This document shows, in pieces, positions 41,456 through 51,660 of a stretch of DNA of 64,000 nt. The position numbers and the translations under genes are program-made. Source of the stretch: Methanobrevibacter arboriphilus JCM 13429 = DSM 1125. Its GTDB lineage: Archaea; Methanobacteriota; Methanobacteria; Methanobacteriales; Methanobacteriaceae. The stretch spans positions 1-64,000 of the forward strand of contig NZ_JXMW01000005.1 of the NCBI RefSeq assembly GCF_002072215.1. Direction: 5' to 3'. Within the stretch, counting starts at the first letter, position 1; every line of letters begins with the position of its first letter. The notes beneath the pieces are model-generated. The model was not told the DNA's origin. It made no database searches and saw only the letters and a list, made by a program, of their open reading frames with translations.

Positions 41456-41523
41456 TTTCGTTTTTTCACCTCCTGATCCAATCAATCAGATATAAATATA
41501 AAATATGTAACTATAATGAAAAT

Positions 41524-41560
41524 GAATACTCACTATGTTACAAGGATAATAATATAAAAA
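41524..41560 (-). promoter_or_regulatory. Probable promoter of giant adhesin
   Basis: On the minus strand TTTTTATATTATT (about 41561-41549), then TAGTGAGT about 20 bases on, the same pair as upstream of the left-edge adhesin. The leader is about 70-75 nt and contains the strong AGGAGGTGA. Confidence 0.5.
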
Positions 41561-41607
41561 TACTCCTATATAAATATTACCCCTTAAAAATAAAAAACAA
41601 TAGCTAT

Positions 41608-41618
41608 CCCCCCCCCCC
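41608..41618. repeat. C11 homopolymer upstream of adhesin
   Basis: Eleven C bases followed by GCC and an A/T block with CCTT/AAGG ends, in the same context (aacaatagct before, ttaaaattaaa after) as the C13 tract at 2953-2965. About 50 bp upstream of the presumed TATA box. Confidence 0.9.
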
Positions 41619-42240
41619 GCCTTAAAATTAAAAATAAAGGATTATTAAAGATAATTGAAAAAATATAAGAAAAAAAACACAAAAATTATGGGTCAACCCC
41701 TATTTTATTAATTTATCTCAGTTTTCAGAGGATAAAAATGATTGAAAATGAACAAAAAGTTCATAAATCAATTCTTAAATTATATCCTCCTCAAACCTTT
41801 CAATTTTGTTAAATATCGAATTATATGTTCAAATGCTTTAATCATAATTGTTACTGGATTGTTACTTTATTTTTTTCTTGGCATCTATAAGCATTGAACT
41901 ATAAGATATTAATTTGCATAAATATGCATTAACTAGTATAATCAAATTAACATATATACTTATCTAATATTTAAATAACAATATATTTTACTATAATTAA
42001 GATTCATTCAGTATTCTTTCAGCTATAAGATAAATATAATTAGATAACAAATAGATTGACAACCTATGAATTAAATAAACTATAAATTAAATAATATAAA
42101 AAATAAATCAATATTTAATGAAAAAATAAATAATAAAAAAGTATGAATAAAAAAATAATGAATATAATTAAAAACCACTGAAAAACAACACTGAAAAATA
42201 AGATTTAAAAAATAAGAAAGAAAAATTAGTTAATGAGTAA
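41619..42240. other. Intergenic region upstream of the adhesin poly-C block
   Basis: Between pdxS and the adhesin promoter. Holds the hairpin at 41728-41789; no larger gene. The 42050-42240 part is simple AAATAA repeats. Confidence 0.6.
41728..41789. other. 62-bp stem-loop overlapping a 24-codon open frame
   Basis: GAGGATA (41728-41734) pairs with TATCCTC (41783-41789); inside, ATTGA/TCAAT and TGAAC-AAAAA-GTTCA form a long interrupted hairpin. On the plus strand the same DNA reads ATG (41739) for 24 codons to a stop, after an AGAGGATAAAA signal. It could be a structured RNA, a regulator leader peptide or a gene remnant. Confidence 0.4.
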
Positions 42241-43122
42241 TTACCATCCTCTTTCTTGCATACGCTCATTTTCAGCTATTTCAGAGATTTCAACCCCTTT
42301 CATAGCTTCACCTAAACCTTTTGAAACATCAGCTAAAACTTCAGGTTTATCATAATTTGCTGTAGCTTCAACAATAGCTTTTGCAAATTCTTCAGGGTTT
42401 TCAGATTTGAAAATACCAGAACCAACAAAAATACCATCAGAACCCAATTGCATCATAAGAGAAGCATCAGCAGGAGTAGCTACACCACCAGCAGCAAAAT
42501 TAACAACAGGCAACTTACCAATTTCTGCAACTTCTTTTACAAGTGGGAAAGGAGCTTCGATAATTCTAGCGAAATTTCTTAATTCTTCTTCGTTTTTACC
42601 TTGAATTTCACGGATTTCAGAAGTAACCATTCTCATATGGCGAACAGCTTCAACAATGTTTCCAGTACCAGGTTCACCTTTAGTTCTGATCATAGCTGCA
42701 CCTTCATCAATTCTACGTAAAGCTTCCCCTAAGTTTCTTGCTCCACATACAAATGGAATAGTGAATTCTTTCTTATTAATATGATATTCTTCATCAGCAG
42801 GTGTAAGTACTTCACTTTCATCAATCATATCTACACCTAAAGTTTCTAAAATCTGAGCTTCAGCTATATGACCAATTCGTGCTTTAGCCATAACAGGTAT
42901 TGAAACTGCCTCAACAATTTCCTTAACTTTATTTGGATCAGCCATTCTAGCTACTCCACCACTAGCACGAATATCTGCAGGTACCTTTTCTAAAGCCATT
43001 ACTGCAACTGCACCAGCATCTTCAGCAATACCTGCTTCTGTAGCATTAACAACATCCATAATGACTCCACCTTTAGTCATTTTTGCGAATCCTTCTTTTA
43101 AAACATCAGTTCCTTTTTTCAT
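42241..43122 (-). CDS. pdxS: Pyridoxal 5'-phosphate synthase, lyase subunit PdxS
   Basis: 293 residues, standard. PdxS joins ribose 5-phosphate, glyceraldehyde 3-phosphate and ammonia to form PLP. Visible motifs: [28 protein letters not shown] with the substrate-binding Lys, [12 protein letters not shown] with the second catalytic Lys, [17 protein letters not shown] and [12 protein letters not shown]. The glutaminase partner PdxT is not next to it in this window. AAGGAGAATATTT precedes the ATG. Confidence 0.98.
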   Translation of the reverse strand: MKKGTDVLKEGFAKMTKGGVIMDVVNATEAGIAEDAGAVAVMALEKVPADIRASGGVARMADPNKVKEIVEAVSIPVMAKARIGHIAEAQILETLGVDMIDESEVLTPADEEYHINKKEFTIPFVCGARNLGEALRRIDEGAAMIRTKGEPGTGNIVEAVRHMRMVTSEIREIQGKNEEELRNFARIIEAPFPLVKEVAEIGKLPVVNFAAGGVATPADASLMMQLGSDGIFVGSGIFKSENPEEFAKAIVEATANYDKPEVLADVSKGLGEAMKGVEISEIAENERMQERGW

Positions 43123-43554
43123 AAATATTCTCCTTAAATTACCAATATCGTATCATCATAATAAAAATATTATTATTAAAAACATTATTAAAAATATTGT
43201 TATTAATATTATTGTTAATATTATTGTTAATATTGTTATTAATATTATTATTAATTTTATTATTATTAACTTTCATAAAAGTCATAAAATAATTAAAAAT
43301 ATTAAAAATATTAAATATCTTTAATCAATATAGAGTTTTTTCCTTATTAATAATAAAACTTTCTAAAAAAGAGATAAAAAATAATAGTTAGAAAAAGGTT
43401 TAATAATGATAAGAAATAAACTTTTAGAATAAAATAAAAGTTAAAATTAATTACTAAATAATCAATAAATATTAAATAAGCAATAAATATTAAATAATCA
43501 TTTAATTATATAATTATTACAAATTTTCATGATAATAATCAATAGTGTGATAAA
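43123..43554. repeat. Intergenic region with (ATTATT/AATATT) repeats
   Basis: At 43172-43270 a run of attattgttaatatt-type units of 6 and 12 bp; below 43400 ordinary AT-rich sequence. No gene before the small ORF at 43555. Confidence 0.7.
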
Positions 43555-43731
43555 ATGGCAACAGGAACACTTATATTCTCACATATAATTCCCGCAGTTT
43601 TAGGATTTTTCGGAGTATTACTTTTAATATCCGGAATAATGGATAATGAGAAAAAAATAACAATTATAGGAGCTTTATTATTTATAGTAGCAGCTATAAG
43701 TCCATTTATAGTACTAAACTTTGTTATTTAA
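43555..43731 (+). CDS. Small two-helix membrane protein
   Basis: 58 residues, start ATG 43555 with GTGTGATAAA right before. Two hydrophobic helices (IIPAVLGFFGVLLLISGI and IIGALLFIVAAISPFIVLNF) are separated by the polar turn MDNEKK. Good codon texture and ribosome signal suggest a real gene that falls below usual length cut-offs. No family recognised. It stands alone on the plus strand between two minus-strand genes. Confidence 0.7.
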   Translation: MATGTLIFSHIIPAVLGFFGVLLLISGIMDNEKKITIIGALLFIVAAISPFIVLNFVI

Positions 43732-43884
43732 TAAAATATAAAAATATTGCAAATAATACCAATATTATTTTAATACCAATATTAATTTTATAAATATATT
43801 AGTTCTATGAATATATTGGTTCTATGAATATACAATAAATGAATGTAAAAATAAATTTAAAGTAAATATAAAATAAATATAAAA

Positions 43885-44571
43885 TTAAATAATTCTTATT
43901 TCTCCATTATGTAATGCAGACCCAACTAATGCTTTATTAATACCAAACTTTTCTATATTAGGAATCTCTTCCTTGTTTATACCACCACCAAGAATTAATT
44001 TATCTTTAAACTCAGAAAAGCTATTTAATAATTCAGTATTAAAACCCTTTTTTGTTCCAACATTAGATATATCCAACAATATAATTTCATTAGGATCAAT
44101 TTCAATCAAATCTTTTTTAAAATCATTTAAACTAACTTCAAAATTTTTAGAAAGTAACTCTCCATTTTTAATATCTACACTAACAACAACCCTCTCTTTT
44201 GGATACTTATCAAAAACTTTATACAACTCTTCAATAGATTCAAGAGTTTCACTAGCAACAATTAACTTATTTGCAAATTCTAAGAAAAAATCAAATGATT
44301 CTAGATTCCTTATTCCACTATCCAACATAACAGGAAGAACTGTATTTATCATTTTAATTTTATTAAGATTATGCCCTTTTTTTTCAATTAAATCCAAATC
44401 CGCAATATAAACCTGTTTTGCACCATTAATTTTAAGATTATTGGCAATTGAAATAGGATCACTATCTGAAGCAAAAATAGAATTAAGAGGAGTATAAGTA
44501 TCCCTATTTCCTGATTTTCCAGAAACAGCCATAGAATTCATCAAATCTAATACAGGTATTACTTCTAACAT
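43885..44571 (-). CDS. HisA/HisF-like (beta-alpha)8 barrel protein
   Basis: 228 residues. It has the HisA-type barrel landmarks: an aspartate in strand 1 (VIPVLDLMN), a second in strand 5 (VVSVDIKNGEL), and C-terminal phosphate-binding LILGGGI and VGSALHNGEI. It is shorter than true HisA and lacks several histidine-pathway residues, matching the HisA-related proteins of methanogens and methylotrophs whose role is unresolved. GGAGGG precedes the ATG. Not near other his genes here. Confidence 0.8.
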   Translation of the reverse strand: MLEVIPVLDLMNSMAVSGKSGNRDTYTPLNSIFASDSDPISIANNLKINGAKQVYIADLDLIEKKGHNLNKIKMINTVLPVMLDSGIRNLESFDFFLEFANKLIVASETLESIEELYKVFDKYPKERVVVSVDIKNGELLSKNFEVSLNDFKKDLIEIDPNEIILLDISNVGTKKGFNTELLNSFSEFKDKLILGGGINKEEIPNIEKFGINKALVGSALHNGEIRII

Positions 44572-44641
44572 TAAAACCCTCCAAACATAAATTTTCTAGA
44601 AAATTACATAATTTAAAAACTATTATTACATAATTTAAAAG

Positions 44642-45511
44642 CTATTTTTCTAATTTTTTAATCATACCTTTAATTTCATTTAATTCATCCTGAGTTTTTT
44701 CAAACTTTTCTATTAACAATTTATTTTGCTCATCAAGTTTTTTATCTCTTGTAACTTTTTCTTCACGGAATTTTTGAAATATAGAACTTGCTAAAGATGC
44801 AGTAGCAAATGTAGCAAAAGAAACTCCACTAACAATTAAAAAAGCAGCAGTAACTCTTCCAGCTAAGGTAAAAGGCACAATATCCCCATATCCAGTAGTG
44901 GTTACTGAAACTAATGAGAACCAAATTGCATCTTCAAATACACCTATACTTGGATTAAGATTAAACTCAAAAATATAAAATAAAACAGACCCTATAATAA
45001 ATATAGCGGTAATAGCGATTATACCGTAGCCAAGTCCATTTTGTTTTGAAAATGAAATAAAATTAGATCCTAAAAGTTTCAAAATATAAATTAAAGCAAA
45101 TAAATGTAAAATTCTAAAAACATACAATACTGTATAAACTCCTGCACCCATATCATACCCCCAAATAGAGAGAAAAATAAATTCAAATGGGATAACTGCA
45201 AGAATAATTATTAATAATTTAGGAAAATACTTTTTAATATTTTCAAAAAATAAAAAATTAATACTTAAAAAGAATATTAAGAGTATTGAAACAATTAAAT
45301 CAAAGCTAGCAACAATACGTTGATTATAATGTTGAAAAGGAAATATTGACTCCAAAACTAAAATAATTATGTCTGCAATAATCAAAAACAAAAATATTGT
45401 TAATAATGCTTGAAAAATGTTTCCTATAGTATTTTTAAGCTGATAATTAATTATAAACACCCACCCAATGTTACTAAACTTCTTAAAATATTTATAATCG
45501 AATAAGGACAT
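44642..45511 (-). CDS. Voltage-gated-like potassium channel
   Basis: 289 residues. Six membrane segments; the pore loop SVTTTGYGDIVPFTLAGR contains the K+ selectivity filter TGYGD. The S4-like region has few arginines, so voltage gating is uncertain. The C-terminus (about 245-289) is a coiled coil (REEKVTRDKKLDEQNKLLIE ... DELNEIKGMIKKLEK) that probably tetramerises. Start has no obvious ribosome signal. Separated by 70 bp from the HisA-like gene downstream. Confidence 0.92.
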   Translation of the reverse strand: MSLFDYKYFKKFSNIGWVFIINYQLKNTIGNIFQALLTIFLFLIIADIIILVLESIFPFQHYNQRIVASFDLIVSILLIFFLSINFLFFENIKKYFPKLLIIILAVIPFEFIFLSIWGYDMGAGVYTVLYVFRILHLFALIYILKLLGSNFISFSKQNGLGYGIIAITAIFIIGSVLFYIFEFNLNPSIGVFEDAIWFSLVSVTTTGYGDIVPFTLAGRVTAAFLIVSGVSFATFATASLASSIFQKFREEKVTRDKKLDEQNKLLIEKFEKTQDELNEIKGMIKKLEK

Positions 45512-45715
45512 TAAATTTAAATTAAATTTAAAAATTACATAAAATTTAGATTTAAATATTGAATTTAAATTTAGATTTAAAGATTACATTAAAATTTTAT
45601 TGTTAATCAAGTCATTTATATATTTTTATTAGAGCTATTAATATATGAATATTTCTAAAAATAAAAGATAATAAGAATAATTGGAAAAATATTAGAAAGT
45701 TAAAAAATTAAGAAA

Positions 45716-46678
45716 TTATAAAAAATTTTTTCTTTTGATAAACAGCAAAACTTGAGATATAATAGCTAAAACAGGTAATTCTATTAAAGGCCCTATAACT
45801 AATGCTAAAGCAACTAAAGGTTGATTTGGAAAAGCTATTACAGCTATAGCTAAAGCAATTGGAGAATTTCTTGCAAGAGTAGTCATAGATAGGCTAACTG
45901 AATCTGCATAACAAAAATTTAATTTGTTAGTCAACAGTCTACCTATAAAAAAGTTTAAAATGAAAAATAAAAACATTGGAATAAGTAAAAGTAAAATAAC
46001 CCACAAATTATTAACCAATAAATAACCATTTGAAGCAAACATACAAAAAATAGCTAAACTCAAAAAAATGATTTGGGAAGACTCAAAAAAACTAAAAAAA
46101 TTATCTTTAAAACTATTTAATGATTTCATATTTGTAAAAAGATATCTAGCTATTTGAGCTAAAATAAATGGTAAAAAAACCATAAGTAATATGCTTTCAA
46201 GTAAAATTCCATAATCAAATGAACCAAAAACACCAAAAAATAATAATAAATATATTGGAAGAAGTATTAATTGTAATATTAAATTTAAAGGAAGAATTGA
46301 AGTTGAAAGAGGAAGATTTCCTTTAGCAATATCTGTAAAAATTAGGTACCAATCAGTACAAGGAGTTACCATCAACATTATAAAACCAATCCAAATATCA
46401 ATATGTTGATTTAAAAAGATAGCTCCAAGGATATAAGCAAATAAAGGAGTCCAAATAAAGTTCATTAAAATAGTAACTTTTGCAAATTTAAAATTAGAGA
46501 AACTCTTCTTAAAATCTTTAAGAGATATAGATCCAAATATACCAAATAACATCAAAAATAAAAAAGGTATTATAAAATAGCCTGCACTATTATTAATTAT
46601 TGTGAGTTGTCCAAAAACTAGTCCAAATATTATAGCAACAAGTATTATAATGGATTGAAATTTTTCTAAAACATTCAT
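45716..46678 (-). CDS. ACR3/bile-acid-symporter-family permease
   Basis: 320 residues, about ten membrane helices. The motif VTPCTDWYLIFTDIAKG corresponds to the cysteine-containing substrate site of ACR3 arsenite permeases (usual PCTxM), and LARNSPIALAIAV matches their later motif. The best guess is arsenite/antimonite export, but bile-acid-type organic anion transport is possible. No arsR-like regulator is adjacent. Confidence 0.8.
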   Translation of the reverse strand: MNVLEKFQSIIILVAIIFGLVFGQLTIINNSAGYFIIPFLFLMLFGIFGSISLKDFKKSFSNFKFAKVTILMNFIWTPLFAYILGAIFLNQHIDIWIGFIMLMVTPCTDWYLIFTDIAKGNLPLSTSILPLNLILQLILLPIYLLLFFGVFGSFDYGILLESILLMVFLPFILAQIARYLFTNMKSLNSFKDNFFSFFESSQIIFLSLAIFCMFASNGYLLVNNLWVILLLLIPMFLFFILNFFIGRLLTNKLNFCYADSVSLSMTTLARNSPIALAIAVIAFPNQPLVALALVIGPLIELPVLAIISQVLLFIKRKNFL

Positions 46679-46917
46679 ATTATCGGTTGAAGTAAATTAT
46701 ATTATTTTAAAGATATCATTGAATTTTAGAATTTTACAAATAAGTTTTATTAATATAATATGAATAGTAATAAAGACTATATAAATATTGTAATTATTAA
46801 AATATATATTATAATATTGTAATAATTCTATAATATTGTATTATTAATAATACAATATATAATATTACTATTACATATAATTTTAACATTATGATAGATG
46901 TTGATATTGTTTATAAA

Positions 46918-47112
46918 TTATTCTTTCTTCTTTTTAAAACTAAGTTTATCTTTTAAAGAATCAATAAATTTAAATTCTGTCTCGTATTCTGGTGAATTAC
47001 CATATCCACAATTAGGACAATGTACTGTCTGACATTCTCTTTTTCCACAACCTTGACAGCTTCTACCAATAATTTTCTCATCAAATTCATAGCCACACAT
47101 TCTACATTGCAT
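46918..47112 (-). CDS. Double zinc-ribbon small protein near feoB
   Basis: 64 residues: two CxxC pairs plus further cysteines (MQCRMCGYEF, GRSCQGCGKRECQ, VHCPNCGYGN) and a basic C-terminal tail. GTGGTGAGAAT precedes the ATG. It lies 280 bp after feoB on the same strand, so it may belong to the iron-uptake unit in the way FeoC does in bacteria. It could instead be a redox or RNA-binding zinc ribbon. Confidence 0.8.
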   Translation of the reverse strand: MQCRMCGYEFDEKIIGRSCQGCGKRECQTVHCPNCGYGNSPEYETEFKFIDSLKDKLSFKKKKE

Positions 47113-47393
47113 ATTCTCACCACCACTTAAATAATATATAAGTTACTTATAATAATTAAATTTTTTAAATATACTAAAACTAAAGAAAAAATCTACACAA
47201 ATTAATTTGAATATAAGTATAAAATTAAATAAAAATTTCAATAAAAATAAAATTTTGGTTAAAATAAAATTTTAAAATAAAAATAAAAATTTATATTAAA
47301 ATAAAAGTTTTATTAAAATATAAGTTTATATTAAAATAAAAATAAAGGATATAAATCCTTTATAAAACTTTTAAAGATATATCACCAGTTATA

Positions 47394-49409
47394 TCAACCA
47401 AAACCTAAAAGGGTTCCACCTTGATATACAATGAATGATACAATATATGCAGTTACTGTAGTAACACCTACCATGGCTAATGGCCATCTCCAAGAGTTTG
47501 TTTCTTGCTTTATAGTACCCAAAGCTGCAAAACATGGGACATATAACAATACAAATACTAGGAATGCATATGCAGAAAGCGGTGTGAAAATCTCATGCAT
47601 TGCCGATTCAATGCCCGATCCTTCCTCAGCAACTCCAAACAGGGAACTGAAAGTTCCTACAACCACCTCCTTAGCTACTACACCAAATATTAAAGCTACA
47701 GCAGGTTGCCATTCACCAAATCCTAATGGTCCAAAAATTGGAGCTACAACAGTACCCAATTGCCCAATTACAGATTCTTGAGATCCATAATCAACTCCAA
47801 CTGGTACACTACTTAAAACCCACACTACAATAGAAGCTGCAAGGATAATTGTACCTGCTTTTCTAATGAAACCATAACCTTTTTCCCAAGTATGAATAAG
47901 TACACCTTTTAGAGAAGGTAACTTATAAGAAGGTAGTTCCATAACAAAAGGAGTTGTAATTCCCTTAAATGCAGTATTTTTAAGAATTGCGGCGATTATA
48001 ATAGCTACAGCTATTCCAAGAAGATATAATGAGAATATAACTTCACCTTGGAAAGCAGTAAAGAAAGCAGCGACAAATAAAACATAAACCGGCAATCTAG
48101 CAGTACAAGACATGAAAGGAATTATCATCATTGTTAATATCCTATCTCTTTCATGTTCCATTGTCCTAGTAGCCATAATTCCTGGAACACCACATCCGAA
48201 TCCTAAAATCATTGGAATAAATGCTTTTCCATGAAGACCTACAAATTTATGCATAATTCTATCCATAACAAAAGCAGCTCTTGCAAGGTATCCTGAATCT
48301 TCAAGAATACTAATCATCAAAAACATCAAAAATATTTGAGGTAAAAATACAAGTACTCCACCAACACCACCTATAATACCATCAACAAGTAGTGAAGAAA
48401 ACCAAGATTCACCAATCAATGCTAATATACCATCTCCAAGCATTACAAATCCATTATCAAGAAGATCTTGGAATGGTGCTCCAACAGTAAAAGTAATTTG
48501 AAATATAATCCACATTATAACTAAAAATATTGGAAGTCCTAATATTCTATTAGTAACTACTCTATCAATCTTTTCAGTGATTGTCTGTTTTTCTATTTCT
48601 GGTTTAATAACAGATTCTTTAATCAAACCATCAATATAAGAATATCTATAATTAGCAACTACTTCTTCACTACTTTCACCAAAAACATTTTTAAAATGTT
48701 TTTTTAATTTTTCAACTTCATTGAATATTTCAATAAAATTTGAAGCAGTTTTAACTTTCTCAACAATTATATCATCATCTTCTAACAGTTTTATAGCTGT
48801 CCATGATGATGGAACATCAGATAACTCTTTATTCTTTTCAATAAGATCTTTAAGATCATTAAGATGTTCAGTTAACTCTGTACCATAAACTAATTTTTTA
48901 CTACTATCAATAGGGTTTTTAGCAGCATTTTGAACCGCTTCTAATAATTGTTCTTTTCCAGTATTATCAATAGCCTCAATTTCTACAACAGGAACTCCTA
49001 AAAGTTCAGATAACATATTTGTATCAATATCATAATCTTTCTTTTTAGCAAATTTATTCATATTAAGTGCAATGACTAAATTTGCACCAAGTTCCATCAT
49101 TTGAGTAGTTAAATATAAATTTCTCTCGATATTAGTTGCATCAATAATATTAACTATAACATCTGAATTTTCATCAACAATAAAATCCCTAGAAACTATC
49201 TCTTCAATAGAATGAGCACTAAGAGCATAGTTTCCTGGAAGATCAATTACATCAATTCTCGAATCATTGAAATTTAGATGACCTTCAGCTTTTTCTACTG
49301 TTTTACCAGGCCAATTTCCAACATGCTGTCTAAGACCAGTTAATTGATTAAATAAAGTTGTTTTACCCACATTAGGATTTCCAGCTAATCCTATCTTTAT
49401 ACTATTCAT
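47394..49409 (-). CDS. feoB: Ferrous iron transporter FeoB
   Basis: 671 residues. N-terminal G domain with [16 protein letters not shown] (G1), [14 protein letters not shown] (G2 region) and DLPGNYAL (G3). The G4 position reads NMNK where NxxD is usual. The membrane part has the gate motifs [16 protein letters not shown] and [12 protein letters not shown] with their cysteines. It imports Fe2+. feoA lies 200 bp upstream, and an array of iron-box-like palindromes is ahead of feoA. AAGGTGG precedes the ATG. Confidence 0.97.
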   Translation of the reverse strand: MNSIKIGLAGNPNVGKTTLFNQLTGLRQHVGNWPGKTVEKAEGHLNFNDSRIDVIDLPGNYALSAHSIEEIVSRDFIVDENSDVIVNIIDATNIERNLYLTTQMMELGANLVIALNMNKFAKKKDYDIDTNMLSELLGVPVVEIEAIDNTGKEQLLEAVQNAAKNPIDSSKKLVYGTELTEHLNDLKDLIEKNKELSDVPSSWTAIKLLEDDDIIVEKVKTASNFIEIFNEVEKLKKHFKNVFGESSEEVVANYRYSYIDGLIKESVIKPEIEKQTITEKIDRVVTNRILGLPIFLVIMWIIFQITFTVGAPFQDLLDNGFVMLGDGILALIGESWFSSLLVDGIIGGVGGVLVFLPQIFLMFLMISILEDSGYLARAAFVMDRIMHKFVGLHGKAFIPMILGFGCGVPGIMATRTMEHERDRILTMMIIPFMSCTARLPVYVLFVAAFFTAFQGEVIFSLYLLGIAVAIIIAAILKNTAFKGITTPFVMELPSYKLPSLKGVLIHTWEKGYGFIRKAGTIILAASIVVWVLSSVPVGVDYGSQESVIGQLGTVVAPIFGPLGFGEWQPAVALIFGVVAKEVVVGTFSSLFGVAEEGSGIESAMHEIFTPLSAYAFLVFVLLYVPCFAALGTIKQETNSWRWPLAMVGVTTVTAYIVSFIVYQGGTLLGFG

Positions 49410-49610
49410 TAATTTCCACCTTACTAAAAATGATAAATTTATGGAAAAATCAAGTATGAACTAAAAATTATTTTAAATAATTACCTTAAATATTCTTAAA
49501 TATTATTCTTTATTAAATATTTTTTAAATATTTTTTATTAAATATTATTTTAAATATTATTCTAAATTATTTAAAAAATTAATATATTTTTATTTTTAAA
49601 AATTAAAAAA

Positions 49611-49871
49611 TCAGTTCACCACTTGAACTTTGATATTCTCTGCCTCATTTTTACGAAGGCAAATTGAATATCCTTTTAATCTAAATTTAATAGGATCTCC
49701 TAAAGGAGCTACTTTTTCTAGAGTAATTTCAGAACCTTTAACAAACCCCATACCTAAAAGATGCCTTTTTAATTCAACATCTCCTCTATCAGAAAAAGAA
49801 ACAATAGTTCCTCTTTCACCATTTTTAAGTTCATTTAATGTTTTTATTGAATTAATATTTTTTTCCTCCAT
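49611..49871 (-). CDS. feoA: FeoA, FeoB-associated SH3-like protein
   Basis: 86 residues. The SH3-like core is clear: SIKTLNELKNGERGTIVSF, LKRHLLGMGFVKGSEITLEKVAPLGDPIKF and SICLRKNEAENI. FeoA supports FeoB activity. AAAGGTGAAAAG precedes the ATG. First gene after the iron-box region. Confidence 0.95.
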   Translation of the reverse strand: MEEKNINSIKTLNELKNGERGTIVSFSDRGDVELKRHLLGMGFVKGSEITLEKVAPLGDPIKFRLKGYSICLRKNEAENIKVQVVN

Positions 49872-50016
49872 CTTTTCACCTTTACACTTTGATTTAAATT
49901 AATTAAAAATAATTTAAAGATTTAAATTTATCTAAAAATTTATAAATAATCTAAAAATATTATAAATAAGTCTAAGCATAAAATAAATTTACTTAATTTA
50001 CTCAATATAATAAAAA

Positions 50017-50347
50017 TTTAGGAATGCCTAAATGATAATCGATATTTCTAGAAATCGATTTTTAAACATTATATTTTTATTATTTCAATTAAATTTCAAT
50101 TAATCTTCATACTTAGAATAAATATATTTAATAATACCTAAATTTATTTATATTTAGGAATGCCTAAATAAAAGTTCTTATTTAGGAATACCTAAAGACA
50201 ATCTTATATTTCTAGTATTTAGTATATAAATTTTTAGGTAAAGTTAGGTGAACAAAAATTGTATTATAAAATCTATTAAATTTAGGTAAGCCTAAACAAA
50301 TAATATATTATTATCTCCTCATATATAAATGTTTAGGTTATACTAAA
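50017..50347. promoter_or_regulatory. Array of iron-box-like operators upstream of feoA
   Basis: Palindromes TTTAGG-N4-CCTAAA occur at 50017-50032, 50153-50168, 50181-50196 and 50281-50296; a weaker copy is at 50332-50347 and half-sites lie near 50137 and 50234-50248. This matches the operator style of DtxR/IdeR-family metal regulators. Several boxes sit beside TATA-like sequence. Repression of feoA-feoB by iron is the expected role. Confidence 0.75.
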
Positions 50348-50498
50348 AATTAAAAATATAAAAAATTAAAAAATATTAAAATTAAAAAATATTAAAAATA
50401 TAAAAATAATAAAAAATTAAAAAAGATTATAAAAGATTATAAAAGATTATAAAAGATTATTAAAAATCAATTAAAGTGATATATTAATCCTGAAAGTA

Positions 50499-51221
50499 TT
50501 AAGTAACCGTATAATCAAGATTACCCTCATTATATAATCTTTGTAAGTCAGATAAATGACTAATTTCATAAGGATAATACCTATTAGATAAATAAGGCCA
50601 AATCAATCCTTTTGCAACATAATAATATGCACCGAAACGACCATATTGTTTCCAAGAAATTTGAGTATAAAGTGGAAATCCACAGCCAGGATTAAGATAA
50701 GGACCTTCAGCTCGAACAGTTCCATGATAAAACATAGGAATAGGTCCTTCTTGACCATAATTTTTAGCTTCTTGATCAACATAAGCTAAAGCTTCATCAA
50801 GAGTTTGGAATGATATTCCATCAGCCCTATAAGTATATCTGTCTTCTGGAATTCCAAATAAAAATGTGTAAAGAACTTCTCCCCAATCAACATAAGTTTT
50901 ATAAGTCGAAGGATCAACAAATGCTAATTCTAAAACTTTTACTTCTCCAGATGAAGATAAAGGACTTTCCTGAACAAACTGACGATAATTAGAATCTCCC
51001 CCATAATGAACAACCAAAACACATTTTGAACCAGTTTTAGCTGCATACTCACCAAGTACTTCAGCATTACCATGATTTGGGAACATATCGGGATTTCCTA
51101 ATTTTGTTACTGTAAGACGTCCAACTGGCTCAACAAGACTAAGTTGAGTCATCCCCCATAAATATGCTCCAAAAATTAATATAAGAGCTATAATAATTGT
51201 AATCAAAGTTGACCTTTTCAT
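50499..51221 (-). CDS. Membrane-anchored extracellular protein, unknown function
   Basis: 240 residues from the ATG at 51221 (GTGATAAA upstream). An anchor (STLITIIIALILIFGAYLWGM) is followed by an external domain with many Tyr/Gly and two or three cysteines (SKCVLVVHYGGDSNY, NPGCGFPLYTQISWKQYG). Not recognised. It lies upstream of the iron-box array, whose control may not include it, since it ends before the boxes. Confidence 0.7.
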   Translation of the reverse strand: MKRSTLITIIIALILIFGAYLWGMTQLSLVEPVGRLTVTKLGNPDMFPNHGNAEVLGEYAAKTGSKCVLVVHYGGDSNYRQFVQESPLSSSGEVKVLELAFVDPSTYKTYVDWGEVLYTFLFGIPEDRYTYRADGISFQTLDEALAYVDQEAKNYGQEGPIPMFYHGTVRAEGPYLNPGCGFPLYTQISWKQYGRFGAYYYVAKGLIWPYLSNRYYPYEISHLSDLQRLYNEGNLDYTVT

Positions 51222-51660
51222 TTTATCACAAAAAATAGTTATCGTCAAAAATTAGTAGTATAAAATATAAATATACTGTTATAGAAGTTTTGTAAGTTCT
51301 ACTATAAAAAATTTTAGATTTTTATAATATAGGTTTTTTATAATATAGATTTATATAATAATTTCTATAATAAATGAATGATTTATAATTATTGAATGAA
51401 TTACAATTTATTGGATAATTTACAGTTTATTAATAAACAACAATAAATAAATTAAATAAATAAATAAAAATAAATAAAAATAGATAAAAATAGATAAAAA
51501 TTTAAAAATAGCTTAAAAATGACTATAACTAAACAAAAAATACAAATAAATAAAAATACAATTAAATAAAAAACACGAATAAAAACAATAGATGAAAATT
51601 AAAATAAAATTAGTACAAATATAAAAAAATATTAATAAAAAATATAAATAAAAAATAAAA
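51222..51660. other. Intergenic region downstream of the candidate small RNA
   Basis: AT-rich, with (ataaa)n words at 51440-51660. The Phe/Ile-only frame at 51513-51713 is not considered real. Confidence 0.6.
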
